From Bacteroidota bacterium (lineage in GTDB: Bacteria > Bacteroidota > Bacteroidia > Bacteroidales > FEN-979), in contig JAPLDI010000049.1 of the NCBI GenBank assembly GCA_026391795.1, positions 34,594 to 98,593 of the forward strand: a stretch of 64,000 nucleotides of DNA, in the 5' to 3' direction. Under the pieces are notes generated by a model. That model had not been told where the DNA came from, did not search any database, and saw only the letters and a list, made by a program, of their open reading frames with translations. Every line of letters begins with the position of its first letter. The stretch's first letter is position 1. Positions 33,691 through 42,529 of the stretch are shown piece after piece. A program made the translations under genes and the position numbers.

Positions 33691-34527
33691 TCAGAAGATC
33701 ACAGAAGACAGCAACTTCTCCATCTCCTGCTGAACCTTCAGCGCTTCCTCTCTTGCTTTTTGAGCAAAATCGGTTTCTTTCGAAGCATAGATAATATTGC
33801 GGGAAGAATTTACCAGCAGTCCGCACTCTTTGGTCATCCCGTATTTCGCCACTTCCTGGAGACTCCCGCCCTGCGCACCTATGCCGGGAACGAGCAGGAA
33901 ATGATCCGGTACAAGCCTTCTTACTTCCGTAAGCATTTCTGCCTTTGTTGCACCTACTACATACATCATGTTGTCGGGGGAGCCCCAGTTGCGGGATTTT
34001 AAGAGGACCTCCTCAAACAGCTTTATTCCGGAACCTTTATTTACCATCAACTGGAAATCATCAGCGCCTTTGTTGGAAGTCAGCGCAAGCAAGATCACCC
34101 ATTTTCCCGGAAAATCAAGGAATGGCTTCACCGAATCTTCCCCCATGTAAGGTGCCACGGTCACTGCATCGAAATCCATTCCCGACTGCTCAGGGCTGAA
34201 AAAGGCTTTCGCATATTGAGTGGAGGTATTCCCGATGTCGCCGCGCTTTGCATCAGCGATGGTGAACACGTCAAAACCCTTCAGGTACTGGATGGTCCTG
34301 GCAAGGCTCTGCCAGCCAAGGATGCCATTGCATTCGTAAAAAGCAAGGTTGGGTTTGTACGCTGCTGCAAGGTCGTGCGTGGCATCGATAATCTGTTTGT
34401 TGAATTCAAAAGCCGGATCTTCTGCCTTTAAAAGGTGCTGTGGGATTTTGGTGAGGTCGGTGTCTAGTCCGATACAGAGAAAGGATTTCTTTTTTCGGAT
34501 GATTGAGATAAGTTCAGATCTAAGCAT
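33691..34527 (-). CDS. pyrF: Orotidine 5'-phosphate decarboxylase
   Basis: Last step of UMP synthesis. This is the longer PyrF form, 278 residues: [34 protein letters not shown] (the catalytic Lys/Asp tetrad region), [17 protein letters not shown], and [10 protein letters not shown] then VPGIGAQGG. The start at 34527 ([10 protein letters not shown]) directly follows a tandem repeat that separates it from the prfA stop. It is the end of a purM-prfA-pyrF run. Another pyrimidine gene set, pyrBI, is 28 kb away. Confidence 0.95.
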   Translation of the reverse strand: MLRSELISIIRKKKSFLCIGLDTDLTKIPQHLLKAEDPAFEFNKQIIDATHDLAAAYKPNLAFYECNGILGWQSLARTIQYLKGFDVFTIADAKRGDIGNTSTQYAKAFFSPEQSGMDFDAVTVAPYMGEDSVKPFLDFPGKWVILLALTSNKGADDFQLMVNKGSGIKLFEEVLLKSRNWGSPDNMMYVVGATKAEMLTEVRRLVPDHFLLVPGIGAQGGSLQEVAKYGMTKECGLLVNSSRNIIYASKETDFAQKAREEALKVQQEMEKLLSSVIF

Positions 34528-34557
34528 AATTACCAATTATCCATTATGAATTATCAA
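34528..34557. repeat. TAATTGG/TTGATAATT word between prfA and pyrF
   Basis: The complete 30-bp gap between the prfA stop and the pyrF start is made of degenerate AATTATC/TAATTGG units, related to the array before the CydX-like gene. Confidence 0.8.
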
Positions 34558-35628
34558 TTAGCTTACCGCCTCTTTCATACGTTCAGCGTTTTCAGCAAGT
34601 TGCAAGGCTTCGATCAGGGGCTGAACGTCCCCATCCATGATGACAGCCAGGTTGTAGAGTGTCAGGCCGATGCGGTGATCGGTCACGCGGCTCTGGGGAT
34701 AGTTGTAGGTGCGGATCTTTGCAGAACGGTCACCGGTGGAGACCATCGTTTTCCTTTTCTTCGAGATCTCATCAAGGTACTTCTGATGTTCCATCTCATA
34801 CAAACGGGAACGCAATACCTTCATCGCTTTTTCAAAATTCTTCATCTGAGATTTCTCGTCCTGGCAGCTGGCCACGATACCCGATGGAATATGCGTCAGC
34901 CGGATGGCGGAATAGGTCGTATTTACCGATTGCCCGCCCGGACCGGATGCACAGAAGGTGTCTTTCCGTATATCGGCGGGTTTAATATCAATATCAAATT
35001 CATCGGCTTCCGGTAACACGACTACACTGGCTGCCGAGGTGTGCACGCGCCCCTGTGTTTCCGTCTGGGGAACACGCTGAACACGGTGAACACCCGATTC
35101 ATATTTCATCTGGCCATAAACACCATCGCCAGTCACATTAAAGATGATCTCCTTGAAGCCTCCGGCTGTACCATCCTGGAAATCAACAAGCTCTACTTTC
35201 CATCCGCGGTTTTCACAGAACTTATTGTACATCCGGTAAAGGTCGCCGGCAAAAATACTGGCTTCATCCCCGCCGGTGCCGGCACGGATCTCAACAACGG
35301 CATTCTTCTCATCTTCCGGGTCAACCGGAACCAGCAACAGGCGGATCTGGTCCTCCAGGTCATCCCTCTCATGGGTTATGGTGTCAAGCTCCTCTTTTGC
35401 AAGGCTCCTGAATTCCTCGTCTTTCTCATTGTGGATGATGTTTTTTGCATGATCGATGTTGGCCAGGATATTTTTGTACTTCTCATACGCCTCCATGATC
35501 GCCTGCAACGACTTGTAATCCTTGCTCAGCTTGATGTATCGTTTCATGTCGCTCATCACGTCAGGATCTGACATCTGTTTCTCGATCTCGTCGTACTTGA
35601 GCTTGATGGCTTCTAATTTGTCTAGCAT
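34558..35628 (-). CDS. prfA: Peptide chain release factor 1
   Basis: Recognises UAA and UAG and triggers peptide release. 356 residues. The GGQ loop is intact ([19 protein letters not shown]), and the codon-recognition region reads [19 protein letters not shown], with a PxT motif as expected for RF1. An N-terminal coiled-coil domain precedes it. It lies between purM and pyrF on the minus strand; the gap to purM (191 nt) is filled with tandem repeats. Confidence 0.96.
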   Translation of the reverse strand: MLDKLEAIKLKYDEIEKQMSDPDVMSDMKRYIKLSKDYKSLQAIMEAYEKYKNILANIDHAKNIIHNEKDEEFRSLAKEELDTITHERDDLEDQIRLLLVPVDPEDEKNAVVEIRAGTGGDEASIFAGDLYRMYNKFCENRGWKVELVDFQDGTAGGFKEIIFNVTGDGVYGQMKYESGVHRVQRVPQTETQGRVHTSAASVVVLPEADEFDIDIKPADIRKDTFCASGPGGQSVNTTYSAIRLTHIPSGIVASCQDEKSQMKNFEKAMKVLRSRLYEMEHQKYLDEISKKRKTMVSTGDRSAKIRTYNYPQSRVTDHRIGLTLYNLAVIMDGDVQPLIEALQLAENAERMKEAVS

Positions 35629-35667
35629 TCTTCCTCCTGAATTCGCGGCAAAGTTAAGAAAAATTCT

Positions 35668-35819
35668 CCAGCTGGATGCTGGATGCTGGGTTAAGGGTAT
35701 TAGGTATTAGGCTTTAGGAAGCAGATGCTGGATACTGGATGCTGGATGTTTGGGTGTGGGTTTGGGTTTGGGTTTGGATGTAAGATAGTGCCGACTGCGG
35801 ACTGCTGACTGCCGACTTA
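35668..35819. repeat. Mosaic of tandem words between purM and prfA
   Basis: In 150 bp there are five blocks: GGATGCT heptamers (35671-35690), GGTATTA heptamers (35695-35718), GGATGCT/GGATACT again (35724-35750), GGGTTT hexamers (35750-35778) and GACTGCG/GACTGCT heptamers (35792-35819). The last block starts right at the purM stop codon. No gene or terminator is seen. Confidence 0.9.
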
Positions 35820-36992
35820 CTAGCGATACGTGAACGTCCCGGTTCCGGTTTTGATCGTGAGCCTTTTTTCTGCGGAGGATTCGCAACGACCGATCACCTT
35901 TGCATCCACATTAAATGCTTTGGAAACCGCAATGATCTCTTCAGCATATTTCTCAGGAAGATAGATCTCCATCCTGTGCCCCATGTTGAACACCCTGTAC
36001 ATCTCTTCCCAGGACGTGCCGGATTGGGATTGGATCAACCTGAACAGGGGAGGAACCGGGAAGAGGTTGTCTTTTATTACATGCAGATTTTCGATAAAAT
36101 GAAGCACCTTGGTCTGCCCGCCACCGCTGCAATGCACCATCCCATGAATGTGGGCCCGGTGATTTTCAAGGATTTTTTTTATCACCGGAGCATAGGTCCG
36201 GGTAGGGGAGAGAATCATCTTTCCGACATCTGTTCCCTCGATTTCCGTTGGATCCGTAAGTTTTTTATTTCCCGTATAGGTCAGTTCCGACGGGATCCCC
36301 TGATCAAAGGTTTCGGGGTATTTTTCAGCGAAGGAATGATCGAGCACATCATGACGTGCAGAGGTCAGACCGTTGCTTCCCATCCCTCCGTTGTAACGGG
36401 TCTCATAGGTAGCCTGTCCGGATGAAGAAAGCCCGACAACCACATCTCCTTCAATAATATTGGAATTATCGATCACATCTGTGCGCTTCATACGGACAAA
36501 TACGGTGGAGTCAACGATGATGGTCCGGACAAGGTCGCAGACATCAGCGGTTTCACCCCCGGTGGAATGGATACCGATTCCCTGTTCCCTCAACAATCCG
36601 AGAAATTCTTCTGTTCCATTAATGATCTCAGCGATCACCATGCCGGGGATGAGTCTTTTGTTGCGCCCGATCGTGGAGGAGAGAAGAATGTTTTCAGTGG
36701 CCCCGACACAGAGAAGGTCATCCAGGTTCATGACGATGGCATCCTGGGCGATGCCTTTCCAGACAGAGATATCACCGGTTTCTTTCCAGTAGAGGTAAGC
36801 CAGGGAAGATTTTGTTCCGGCTCCGTCGGCATGCATTACGTTGCAGTATTCGGGGTCAATCCCGGCAATATCCGGGATGATCTTGCAGAAAGCCTTTGGA
36901 AACAGTCCTTTGTCAATCCCGTGTATGGCAAGGTGGACATCTTCTTTTGAAGAAGAAACACCTCTCTGCCCATACCGTGAAGGATCTGTCAT
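35820..36992 (-). CDS. purM: Phosphoribosylformylglycinamidine cyclo-ligase (AIR synthetase)
   Basis: Fifth step of purine synthesis. 390 residues, the longer form usual in Bacteroidota. Key segments: HADGAGTKSSLAYLYWKE, AIVMNLDDLLCVGA, GIHSTGGETADVCDL, VVVGLSSSGQATYETRYN and GMVHCSGGGQTKVL. Its start lies 21 nt behind the stop of the PorE-like gene, so it may be expressed with it. The stop codon is followed at once by a tandem repeat. Confidence 0.94.
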   Translation of the reverse strand: MTDPSRYGQRGVSSSKEDVHLAIHGIDKGLFPKAFCKIIPDIAGIDPEYCNVMHADGAGTKSSLAYLYWKETGDISVWKGIAQDAIVMNLDDLLCVGATENILLSSTIGRNKRLIPGMVIAEIINGTEEFLGLLREQGIGIHSTGGETADVCDLVRTIIVDSTVFVRMKRTDVIDNSNIIEGDVVVGLSSSGQATYETRYNGGMGSNGLTSARHDVLDHSFAEKYPETFDQGIPSELTYTGNKKLTDPTEIEGTDVGKMILSPTRTYAPVIKKILENHRAHIHGMVHCSGGGQTKVLHFIENLHVIKDNLFPVPPLFRLIQSQSGTSWEEMYRVFNMGHRMEIYLPEKYAEEIIAVSKAFNVDAKVIGRCESSAEKRLTIKTGTGTFTYR

Positions 36993-37013
36993 TGGAGTTA
37001 AATCGGAAAAGAA

Positions 37014-39473
37014 CTATTTGGTGAAGATCAGCTTGTTGTTCTTATCGTCAAGGGTGTAATTGCCAAATTTCAGAAGCGTATTTTCACCGAACACGAGATC
37101 CTGTTTTGCTTTTGAATTCACAGTGGCTTCAAGATCCTTAATACTATTTTTTCCGATCTTGACCTCTTTGAGTGTTACCACTGCCTTGTCGGCAATTGTT
37201 CCTGTTCCAAGGATTTTACTTACATCACCCTTGAAATCAGTTTTGTCGATAGAACCCTCTTTCAGCAGTTTCATGGCTGCAGCGGGCGTGATGTATACGC
37301 CTTTCTCCGGTTTATCAACCTCGAGTTGTGTTGTCATTCCATTCACGAAACAGCTAACCTGGAAGCCATCCTTCATGTTCGTATAGACCACGGAGTTTTC
37401 CTCCGGGTTTTCAACTACCTCAATAGAAGGTGCAACCGGTTTGGAGACGGTCTGTTTCGGGATAAAATCATTTCTGACAATGCTGAATTCCGTGCGCCGG
37501 TTCAGGGCATGTGCAGCTTCTTTTTCTGCCGTAGAGGAAAAGGAATTGATCAGCGAATCTGTGAGAACAGACCCGGTCTTGAACAGGAAGCCATCCTTGG
37601 TGACGTCTTTGGTGAGCACGCGAGGCACTCTCTTTCCATATCCCTTTGCTGTAAGCCTGTCGGGGTCGATACCGCGGGAAATGAGATAGTCAACAACCGA
37701 TTGGGCACGTCGCTGTGAAAGGATGTCGTTGCGTTCGTCCGATCCCCGGGAGTCGGTGTGAGAGGCAAGTTCAATGACGATGTTCTCATTGGCATCGAGT
37801 GTGGCAATCAGCCCCTGCAGCGAATCCTGGAATTGCGGTTTGAGATCATACTTGTCGAGGTCATAAAGGATGTCAGGTAATACCACCGGTTTTTTCGGGA
37901 TGGGCCTGAGCACAAAGTTGCGCGTAAGGTCTTTGCTTTTCTCAAGTCCAACCGTGGTCTCCTTGCCTTTTTCGTTGAAGTAATCTTTCTTCAGAACGAG
38001 AATTTCGTAAGTGGTATTGGGCGAGATCTGGTTTTTATTAAAGCTGTATTTCCCTTTCTCATCGGTATTGTACTGCAGGGTTTTCCCGTTCGTGCCATTA
38101 AGTTTGACAAGTGCACCGGCAACCGGTTGAAGTGTACGGTCGTCCGTGACAGTTCCTTCAAGAGTAAATAACAGCGGGGGTACAACAAACGAATAGATGT
38201 CGTCTCCTCCCTTGCCTCCGGGGCGGTTTGAACTGAAATATCCCTCTTCAGGTTCCTCCGGGTTGAAAACGATCCCGATGTCATCGGCCGGGGAATTGAT
38301 CGGGTATTTCATGTTGACGGGCTTTGTCCACTTCCCGTTCACCCTTATTGAACGGAAGATATCTTGTCCGCCCATTCCCGGCTGGCCGTTGGAGGAAAAA
38401 TAAAGTGTACTGTCATCGCGGATGAAAGGGAATAACTCGTCTCCGGAAGTATTTATCTCGGGGCCCAGGTTTTCTGGACGGCCGTAACCGCTGCTTTTTG
38501 TCTTTCCCTTGCGGGAAACCATCCAGATGTCCTTTCCTCCCAATCCTCCGGGCAGATCGGCAGAAAAATAGAGTGTGTTTTCATCGCTGGTTACCGAGGG
38601 ATGTCCCATAACCGTTGTACTGTCACCGGCAAGTTTTAACATTTCAGGGTCTCCCCATGTCGTGGTCCCGATTCGGCTTACTTTATAAATGGCACATCCG
38701 TTCTTCTTTTTTGGCTCGTTCCAGCAACGGGTGAAATACATTGCGGTAAACTTGCTGTTGAACCTGGCAACCCCGTCATTAGACTTGGTATTCAGTATTT
38801 CAGCAGCATCCGCTGGAATGGGCGTATTCCATTCTCCTTTGCGGTCTTTCCTGGCAATGAACATATCTGAGAACTTTTTACCTGTCCAGTTGTCAATCTC
38901 TTTTCCCATGGAAGCATCCCGGTCGGATGTAAAGATGATCGAATTAAACGTCCGGTCAGCATAGGACGGGGCATAATCATCATCCTTGGAGTTGATCTTT
39001 TTTTCCCATTTCACATCATACTTACCGGGGTTTTTGATCCAATCCATTGATTGGTTACAGGTCTCAACACCTCTTTGGGCGCGTGCATCATTCGGAACTT
39101 TTTCAAGGTAAAGTTTGTACTGATTGATGGCTTCTTTATAGTTTCCGTTGGTCTTTAATGCGTCGGCATAGTAGAGAATAACTTTTGGATCGGTCTTGAC
39201 ATATTTTCCTGTTGCCAGTCTTTTGTACGCGATCTCCGCTTTCTTCATGTTGTTCATCATGCGATAGCATTCTGCCATCCGGAAGGAGATACGGTCGCGT
39301 TCAACTTTATTGTTTTTAACCTTTGAATATGCTTTCTGGTAACGGGTGAGTGCCGTGAGGAATTGCTGGTCGGTAAATGCATCATCGGCAGATTTTGAAT
39401 ATTTGTTCTGCGCAAAGATCAGGCCTGAAATAAAGAAAAGAAGGAGTAAAAATATTCCCCGTACTTTATTCAT
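37014..39473 (-). CDS. PorE-like OmpA protein (TPR, PD40, CNA-type, OmpA) with degenerate retropepsin-like C-domain
   Basis: About 819 residues. After a signal peptide come TPR helices (about 20-130), a WD40-like PD40 propeller (about 140-425, with FTSDRDA, LYFSSNGQPGMGGQDIF, GYFSSNRPGGKGGDDIY), a carboxypeptidase-regulatory-like beta domain (about 425-510) and an OmpA peptidoglycan-binding domain (about 530-665, ASHTDSRGSDERNDILSQRR). This order matches the T9SS component PorE and related proteins. The last 125 residues are extra and follow the course of a retropepsin-like aspartic protease, but the catalytic D-T-G is replaced by LEVDKPEKG, so the domain is probably inactive. Start at 39473 (MNKVRGIFLLL). 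Confidence 0.85.
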   Translation of the reverse strand: MNKVRGIFLLLLFFISGLIFAQNKYSKSADDAFTDQQFLTALTRYQKAYSKVKNNKVERDRISFRMAECYRMMNNMKKAEIAYKRLATGKYVKTDPKVILYYADALKTNGNYKEAINQYKLYLEKVPNDARAQRGVETCNQSMDWIKNPGKYDVKWEKKINSKDDDYAPSYADRTFNSIIFTSDRDASMGKEIDNWTGKKFSDMFIARKDRKGEWNTPIPADAAEILNTKSNDGVARFNSKFTAMYFTRCWNEPKKKNGCAIYKVSRIGTTTWGDPEMLKLAGDSTTVMGHPSVTSDENTLYFSADLPGGLGGKDIWMVSRKGKTKSSGYGRPENLGPEINTSGDELFPFIRDDSTLYFSSNGQPGMGGQDIFRSIRVNGKWTKPVNMKYPINSPADDIGIVFNPEEPEEGYFSSNRPGGKGGDDIYSFVVPPLLFTLEGTVTDDRTLQPVAGALVKLNGTNGKTLQYNTDEKGKYSFNKNQISPNTTYEILVLKKDYFNEKGKETTVGLEKSKDLTRNFVLRPIPKKPVVLPDILYDLDKYDLKPQFQDSLQGLIATLDANENIVIELASHTDSRGSDERNDILSQRRAQSVVDYLISRGIDPDRLTAKGYGKRVPRVLTKDVTKDGFLFKTGSVLTDSLINSFSSTAEKEAAHALNRRTEFSIVRNDFIPKQTVSKPVAPSIEVVENPEENSVVYTNMKDGFQVSCFVNGMTTQLEVDKPEKGVYITPAAAMKLLKEGSIDKTDFKGDVSKILGTGTIADKAVVTLKEVKIGKNSIKDLEATVNSKAKQDLVFGENTLLKFGNYTLDDKNNKLIFTK

Positions 39474-39678
39474 AGGTGTGGAATTGTTTCTGGTGTAGTA
39501 ATAAAACAAAACAAGCCGGCTTATTATTGTTTCTACAAAAATATAAAAAAGTGGGGAATTAACGGGACTTTTTAGATTTCTCCTGATAATATCAAGTAAA
39601 CCGGATACCGGATGCCGGGAACGATAGTAATAAAAGTTAGTGTTAGAGGATTACCTAAAAACGCTTGGGCGACCTACA

Positions 39679-39712
39679 TATTTCGTCATCCCGCTATTTC
39701 GCCATCTCGCTT
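39679..39712. repeat. ATGGCGAAATA-type repeat at the response regulator 3' end
   Basis: Two to three degenerate units GCGAGATGGCGAAATA/GCGGGATGACGAAATA (sense of the regulator) span the stop codon, supplying the final codons for SEMAK and the TAG itself. The same word stands behind the TPM gene at 28.4 kb. Confidence 0.75.
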
Positions 39713-40404
39713 TTTATAATGAGCCTGAACCCGTTTCCATGAATGTTGATGATCTCGATGGATGGGTCGGGCCTCAGATATTTGCGAAGCCGCGCCATAA
39801 ACACATCCATGCTCCGTGTCGTAAAATAATCTTCTTTTCCCCAGATCTGCCGGAGTGCATCGTGGCGGGTAAGAACCCCTTCTTTCGCGCTGCAGAGCAT
39901 TTTTAGAAGTTCAGCTTCTTTTGGCGATAGTGTCTGTGAGATCTTACCCAGCCTGAGAATTCTCAACCGGCAATCAAAATGGAAAGCTCCGATTTCATAG
40001 AACTGGGGTTTATCGTCTGCTGACGATGCCATGGCATTCCTTTTGAGAATGGCTGCAATCTTATACAGCAGGACTTCTGAATCGAAAGGTTTGGTAAGGT
40101 AATCATCGGCACCGATGCGGAATCCTTCCAGCACATCTTCCTTTAAGGTCTTCGCTGTAAGGAAAATGAGGGGAATTTTGCTGTTCAGCTTCCGAAGCTC
40201 CTTTGCAAGCGTGAACCCATCCATCTCCGGCATCATGATGTCCAGGATGCAGAGATCAAAGAAAAAGGTCCGGAAGGCACTTAATCCCTGCTTCCCGTCT
40301 GTTTTGAGTATGACTTCATAATCTGCAAGTTCGAGATAGGATTTAAGGATTGACCCGAAATTAGGATCGTCTTCCACCAGCAGTATTTTTACTTTTTTAA
40401 CCAT
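39694..40404 (-). CDS. OmpR-family response regulator
   Basis: 236 residues. The receiver domain has the acidic pair EDD (about 11-13), the phosphoacceptor Asp in CILDIMMPEMDGF (about residue 55) and LTKPFDSE with the conserved Lys. The C-terminal winged helix ends in RSMDVFMARLRKYLRPDPSI and INIHGNGFRLI, the OmpR/PhoB type. It follows the histidine kinase gene and is the natural partner. Architecture and pairing recall Bacteroides RprY-RprX. Its likely binding site is the phased TTAAC array at 42444-42480. Confidence 0.92.
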   Translation of the reverse strand: MVKKVKILLVEDDPNFGSILKSYLELADYEVILKTDGKQGLSAFRTFFFDLCILDIMMPEMDGFTLAKELRKLNSKIPLIFLTAKTLKEDVLEGFRIGADDYLTKPFDSEVLLYKIAAILKRNAMASSADDKPQFYEIGAFHFDCRLRILRLGKISQTLSPKEAELLKMLCSAKEGVLTRHDALRQIWGKEDYFTTRSMDVFMARLRKYLRPDPSIEIINIHGNGFRLIIKSEMAK

Positions 40405-40407
40405 GGG

Positions 40408-40510
40408 TTATAAAGTTCATAAAGTTTATAAAGTTCATAAAGTTTGTAAAGTTTATAAAGTTCATACAGTTCACCAACTCATCAACTCATCAGCTCATCA
40501 GCTCATCAGC
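40408..40510. repeat. Two tandem words between histidine kinase and response regulator
   Basis: In kinase sense: five TGATGAGC/TGATGAGT octamers (from inside the last kinase codons to about 40473), then six or seven degenerate AACTTTATA/AACTTTATG nonamers up to three bases before the regulator start. The nonamer is the same family as in pyrBI. Confidence 0.9.
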
Positions 40511-42328
40511 TTTTAGAGGTAGACTTACCTCAAACCTGCTCCCTTTTCCGACTTCGCTCGTTACCCTGATCTCACCTTTATGAGCTAAAATAATGGCACG
40601 GGCATAACTCAGTCCCAGGCCGAATCCTTTAACATTGTGTATGTTCCCCGTATTAAGGCGGTAGAATTTTTCAAAGATCTTGCGCTGAGTCTCCGCGTTC
40701 ATCCCGATCCCCTTATCTTCTATGATCACTACAACAGTTGAATTCCGGTTCACGGTTTCAACCCTGATTTCAGGCTTTCCCGGCGAATATTTGTTTGCAT
40801 TGTCAAGAAGGTTCATGATCACATTGGAAAGGTGGATATCGTCCGCATCCACAACCGCATTCTGTGCCCCCGTTTGAAGTTCCAGATGTCCTTCCCGGTT
40901 CTCAACCTGCAACCGGATATTCAGGGCAACTTTGGCCACCAGGGCATTTATATCGACCGGTTTGAAGTTAAGTCTGAATTCACTGCTGTCAAGCAGTGCC
41001 ATCTGCAGAACCTGCTCAACACGGGCATTCATCCGGTTGTTCTCCTCTTTGATGATCCGTGTGAAGGATTTAATCCGTTCCGGCTCATCGATCACCTTTG
41101 CATTATTGATTGAATCGACTGCGATGGAAATGGTAGCAATGGGAGTCTTGAATTCATGGGTCATGTTGTTGATGAAATCCGTCTTTATATCCGAGATCTT
41201 TTTCTGGCGCAACATAGTCACGATTCCAAGTATGGAGGAAAGGATGATGATCAGTGTGAAGAACAACGAAACCAGCATCAAACCGGAGAGGGATCTTAGA
41301 ACAATACTTCCTTGTTCGGGGAAGTAGAGCAGCAAGGTGTTGGTTTTTTCGAAGATGTCGTTCGGGAACAGCGAAACCCGGTGGATCTGGTTTTTTTTGT
41401 CGATCTGAAACCCGGCTGATTTCAGCGGAACCTGTCTCTTGCCCTGTCTGGTTGAGATCACCGCATACTCATAGGGATTAAAGATGTCTTTATCCGCGAG
41501 TGATTTCGAAAGCGACCTTTCCAGGTTGTCCCGGTTGATTCGCATCTCTATTGGAACCGGCTTGTTTTCCATTTCGCGCGCCATTTTCTGGATCACATCC
41601 TTGATCTTTCTGGCTTTTTTCGAAATGGTTCTCATATCATCATGAAATGCCATCCCCGGGTCATGCATGTCCGTCGCCGGATTGATGCAGATCCTGGCTG
41701 TCGCTTCAATCTCTTTCAATTTCTCGTTCTTCTGATGGATCTTTTTTTTGCTAATCGTGCTGGTCTTCGTTGAATGCAAGGGTGATCCGTTGAGCAGGTG
41801 CGATCCGTAGATTCGCTGCCGGTCGGCCATCATGACGGAGTCGAATCGCTTGCTGTCAAATTCTGTATTCCACTCAATTGTAAATCCGTCCGGGTAATCC
41901 TGTGCGAAAACCTGGACCTGCTGGTATTGACGAACTGCAGAATCGAACTCGGCAATGTTTGAATTGTAACTTTCATCCAGGAACAACACAGGAAAAGGCG
42001 GACACCCTGGAGAGGATGGGGGACGGATATCTTCATCCTTTTTCAGAAGGGAATCCAGTTTATCATTAAGTGCCAGGATAGGATCCTGCGAAAAAGCCTG
42101 CACAAGGGCATGAACACTGTCGCCGACGAGATTTTTCTTCAGGTAAACAATATCTTCCCTGACTTCCAGCTTATTCACAACGTTGCCAAGCGCCTCATTC
42201 ACGCTGCGGTCGAACTGGGCCTCCTTTACCTGGATTGCATTCAGAATCCAGAAATACTGCACAGCCACGATCCCCGCAAGCGAGATGCAGATAAATGCAA
42301 TGATGATGTACAGTACCTTTTTTTTCAT
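40490..42328 (-). CDS. Membrane sensor histidine kinase
   Basis: About 612 residues. Two membrane helices (YIIIAFICISLAGIVAVQYF at the N-terminus; LMLVSLFFTLIIILSSILGI near 360) enclose a large periplasmic sensor of about 320 residues without a recognised domain. The kinase core follows: NNMTHEFKTPIATISIAVDS (phospho-His), NLLDNANKYSPG (N box), EDKGIGM (G1) and GFGLGLSYARAI (G2). I use the ATG at 42328 (MKKKVLYI); an earlier ATG at 42367 is possible. The last codons (ADELMS and stop) are made of the TGATGAGC repeat. It is cotranscribed with the regulator and read divergently from the Cys-rich gene. Confidence 0.92.
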   Translation of the reverse strand: MKKKVLYIIIAFICISLAGIVAVQYFWILNAIQVKEAQFDRSVNEALGNVVNKLEVREDIVYLKKNLVGDSVHALVQAFSQDPILALNDKLDSLLKKDEDIRPPSSPGCPPFPVLFLDESYNSNIAEFDSAVRQYQQVQVFAQDYPDGFTIEWNTEFDSKRFDSVMMADRQRIYGSHLLNGSPLHSTKTSTISKKKIHQKNEKLKEIEATARICINPATDMHDPGMAFHDDMRTISKKARKIKDVIQKMAREMENKPVPIEMRINRDNLERSLSKSLADKDIFNPYEYAVISTRQGKRQVPLKSAGFQIDKKNQIHRVSLFPNDIFEKTNTLLLYFPEQGSIVLRSLSGLMLVSLFFTLIIILSSILGIVTMLRQKKISDIKTDFINNMTHEFKTPIATISIAVDSINNAKVIDEPERIKSFTRIIKEENNRMNARVEQVLQMALLDSSEFRLNFKPVDINALVAKVALNIRLQVENREGHLELQTGAQNAVVDADDIHLSNVIMNLLDNANKYSPGKPEIRVETVNRNSTVVVIIEDKGIGMNAETQRKIFEKFYRLNTGNIHNVKGFGLGLSYARAIILAHKGEIRVTSEVGKGSRFEVSLPLKADELMS

Positions 42329-42407
42329 CCGGATAAATACGGGGAAGCAGAATGCGGGTTTGAACATTCTCTGACCTGCACAAATTTTATTCCCGTCAAT
42401 TAAGCGT

Positions 42408-42510
42408 CAAAATTATAAAAAGGAAAGGGTGTTCACGCATTTATTAACCTTTCCTTGACCATTTTTAACTGAACATTAACTTTTTACGGAACCGATTCCC
42501 CATAGATTTG
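42408..42510. promoter_or_regulatory. Divergent promoter region with phased TTAAC operator array
   Basis: Four like-oriented pentamers stand in a row: TTAAC (42444), TTGAC (42455), TTAAC (42465) and TTAAC (42476), spaced 11, 10 and 11 bp, thus on one face of the helix. The last two extend to TTAACT-N5-TTAACT, the direct-repeat style of OmpR/PhoB regulators. A plus-strand TAGATTTG (42503-42510) and a minus-strand TAATTTTG (42408-42415) flank the array, neither with a good -33 TTG, as expected for activator-dependent promoters. The adjacent response regulator is the obvious candidate binder. Confidence 0.65.
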
Positions 42511-42529
42511 CAGGAAAAAAGGAGGCACT

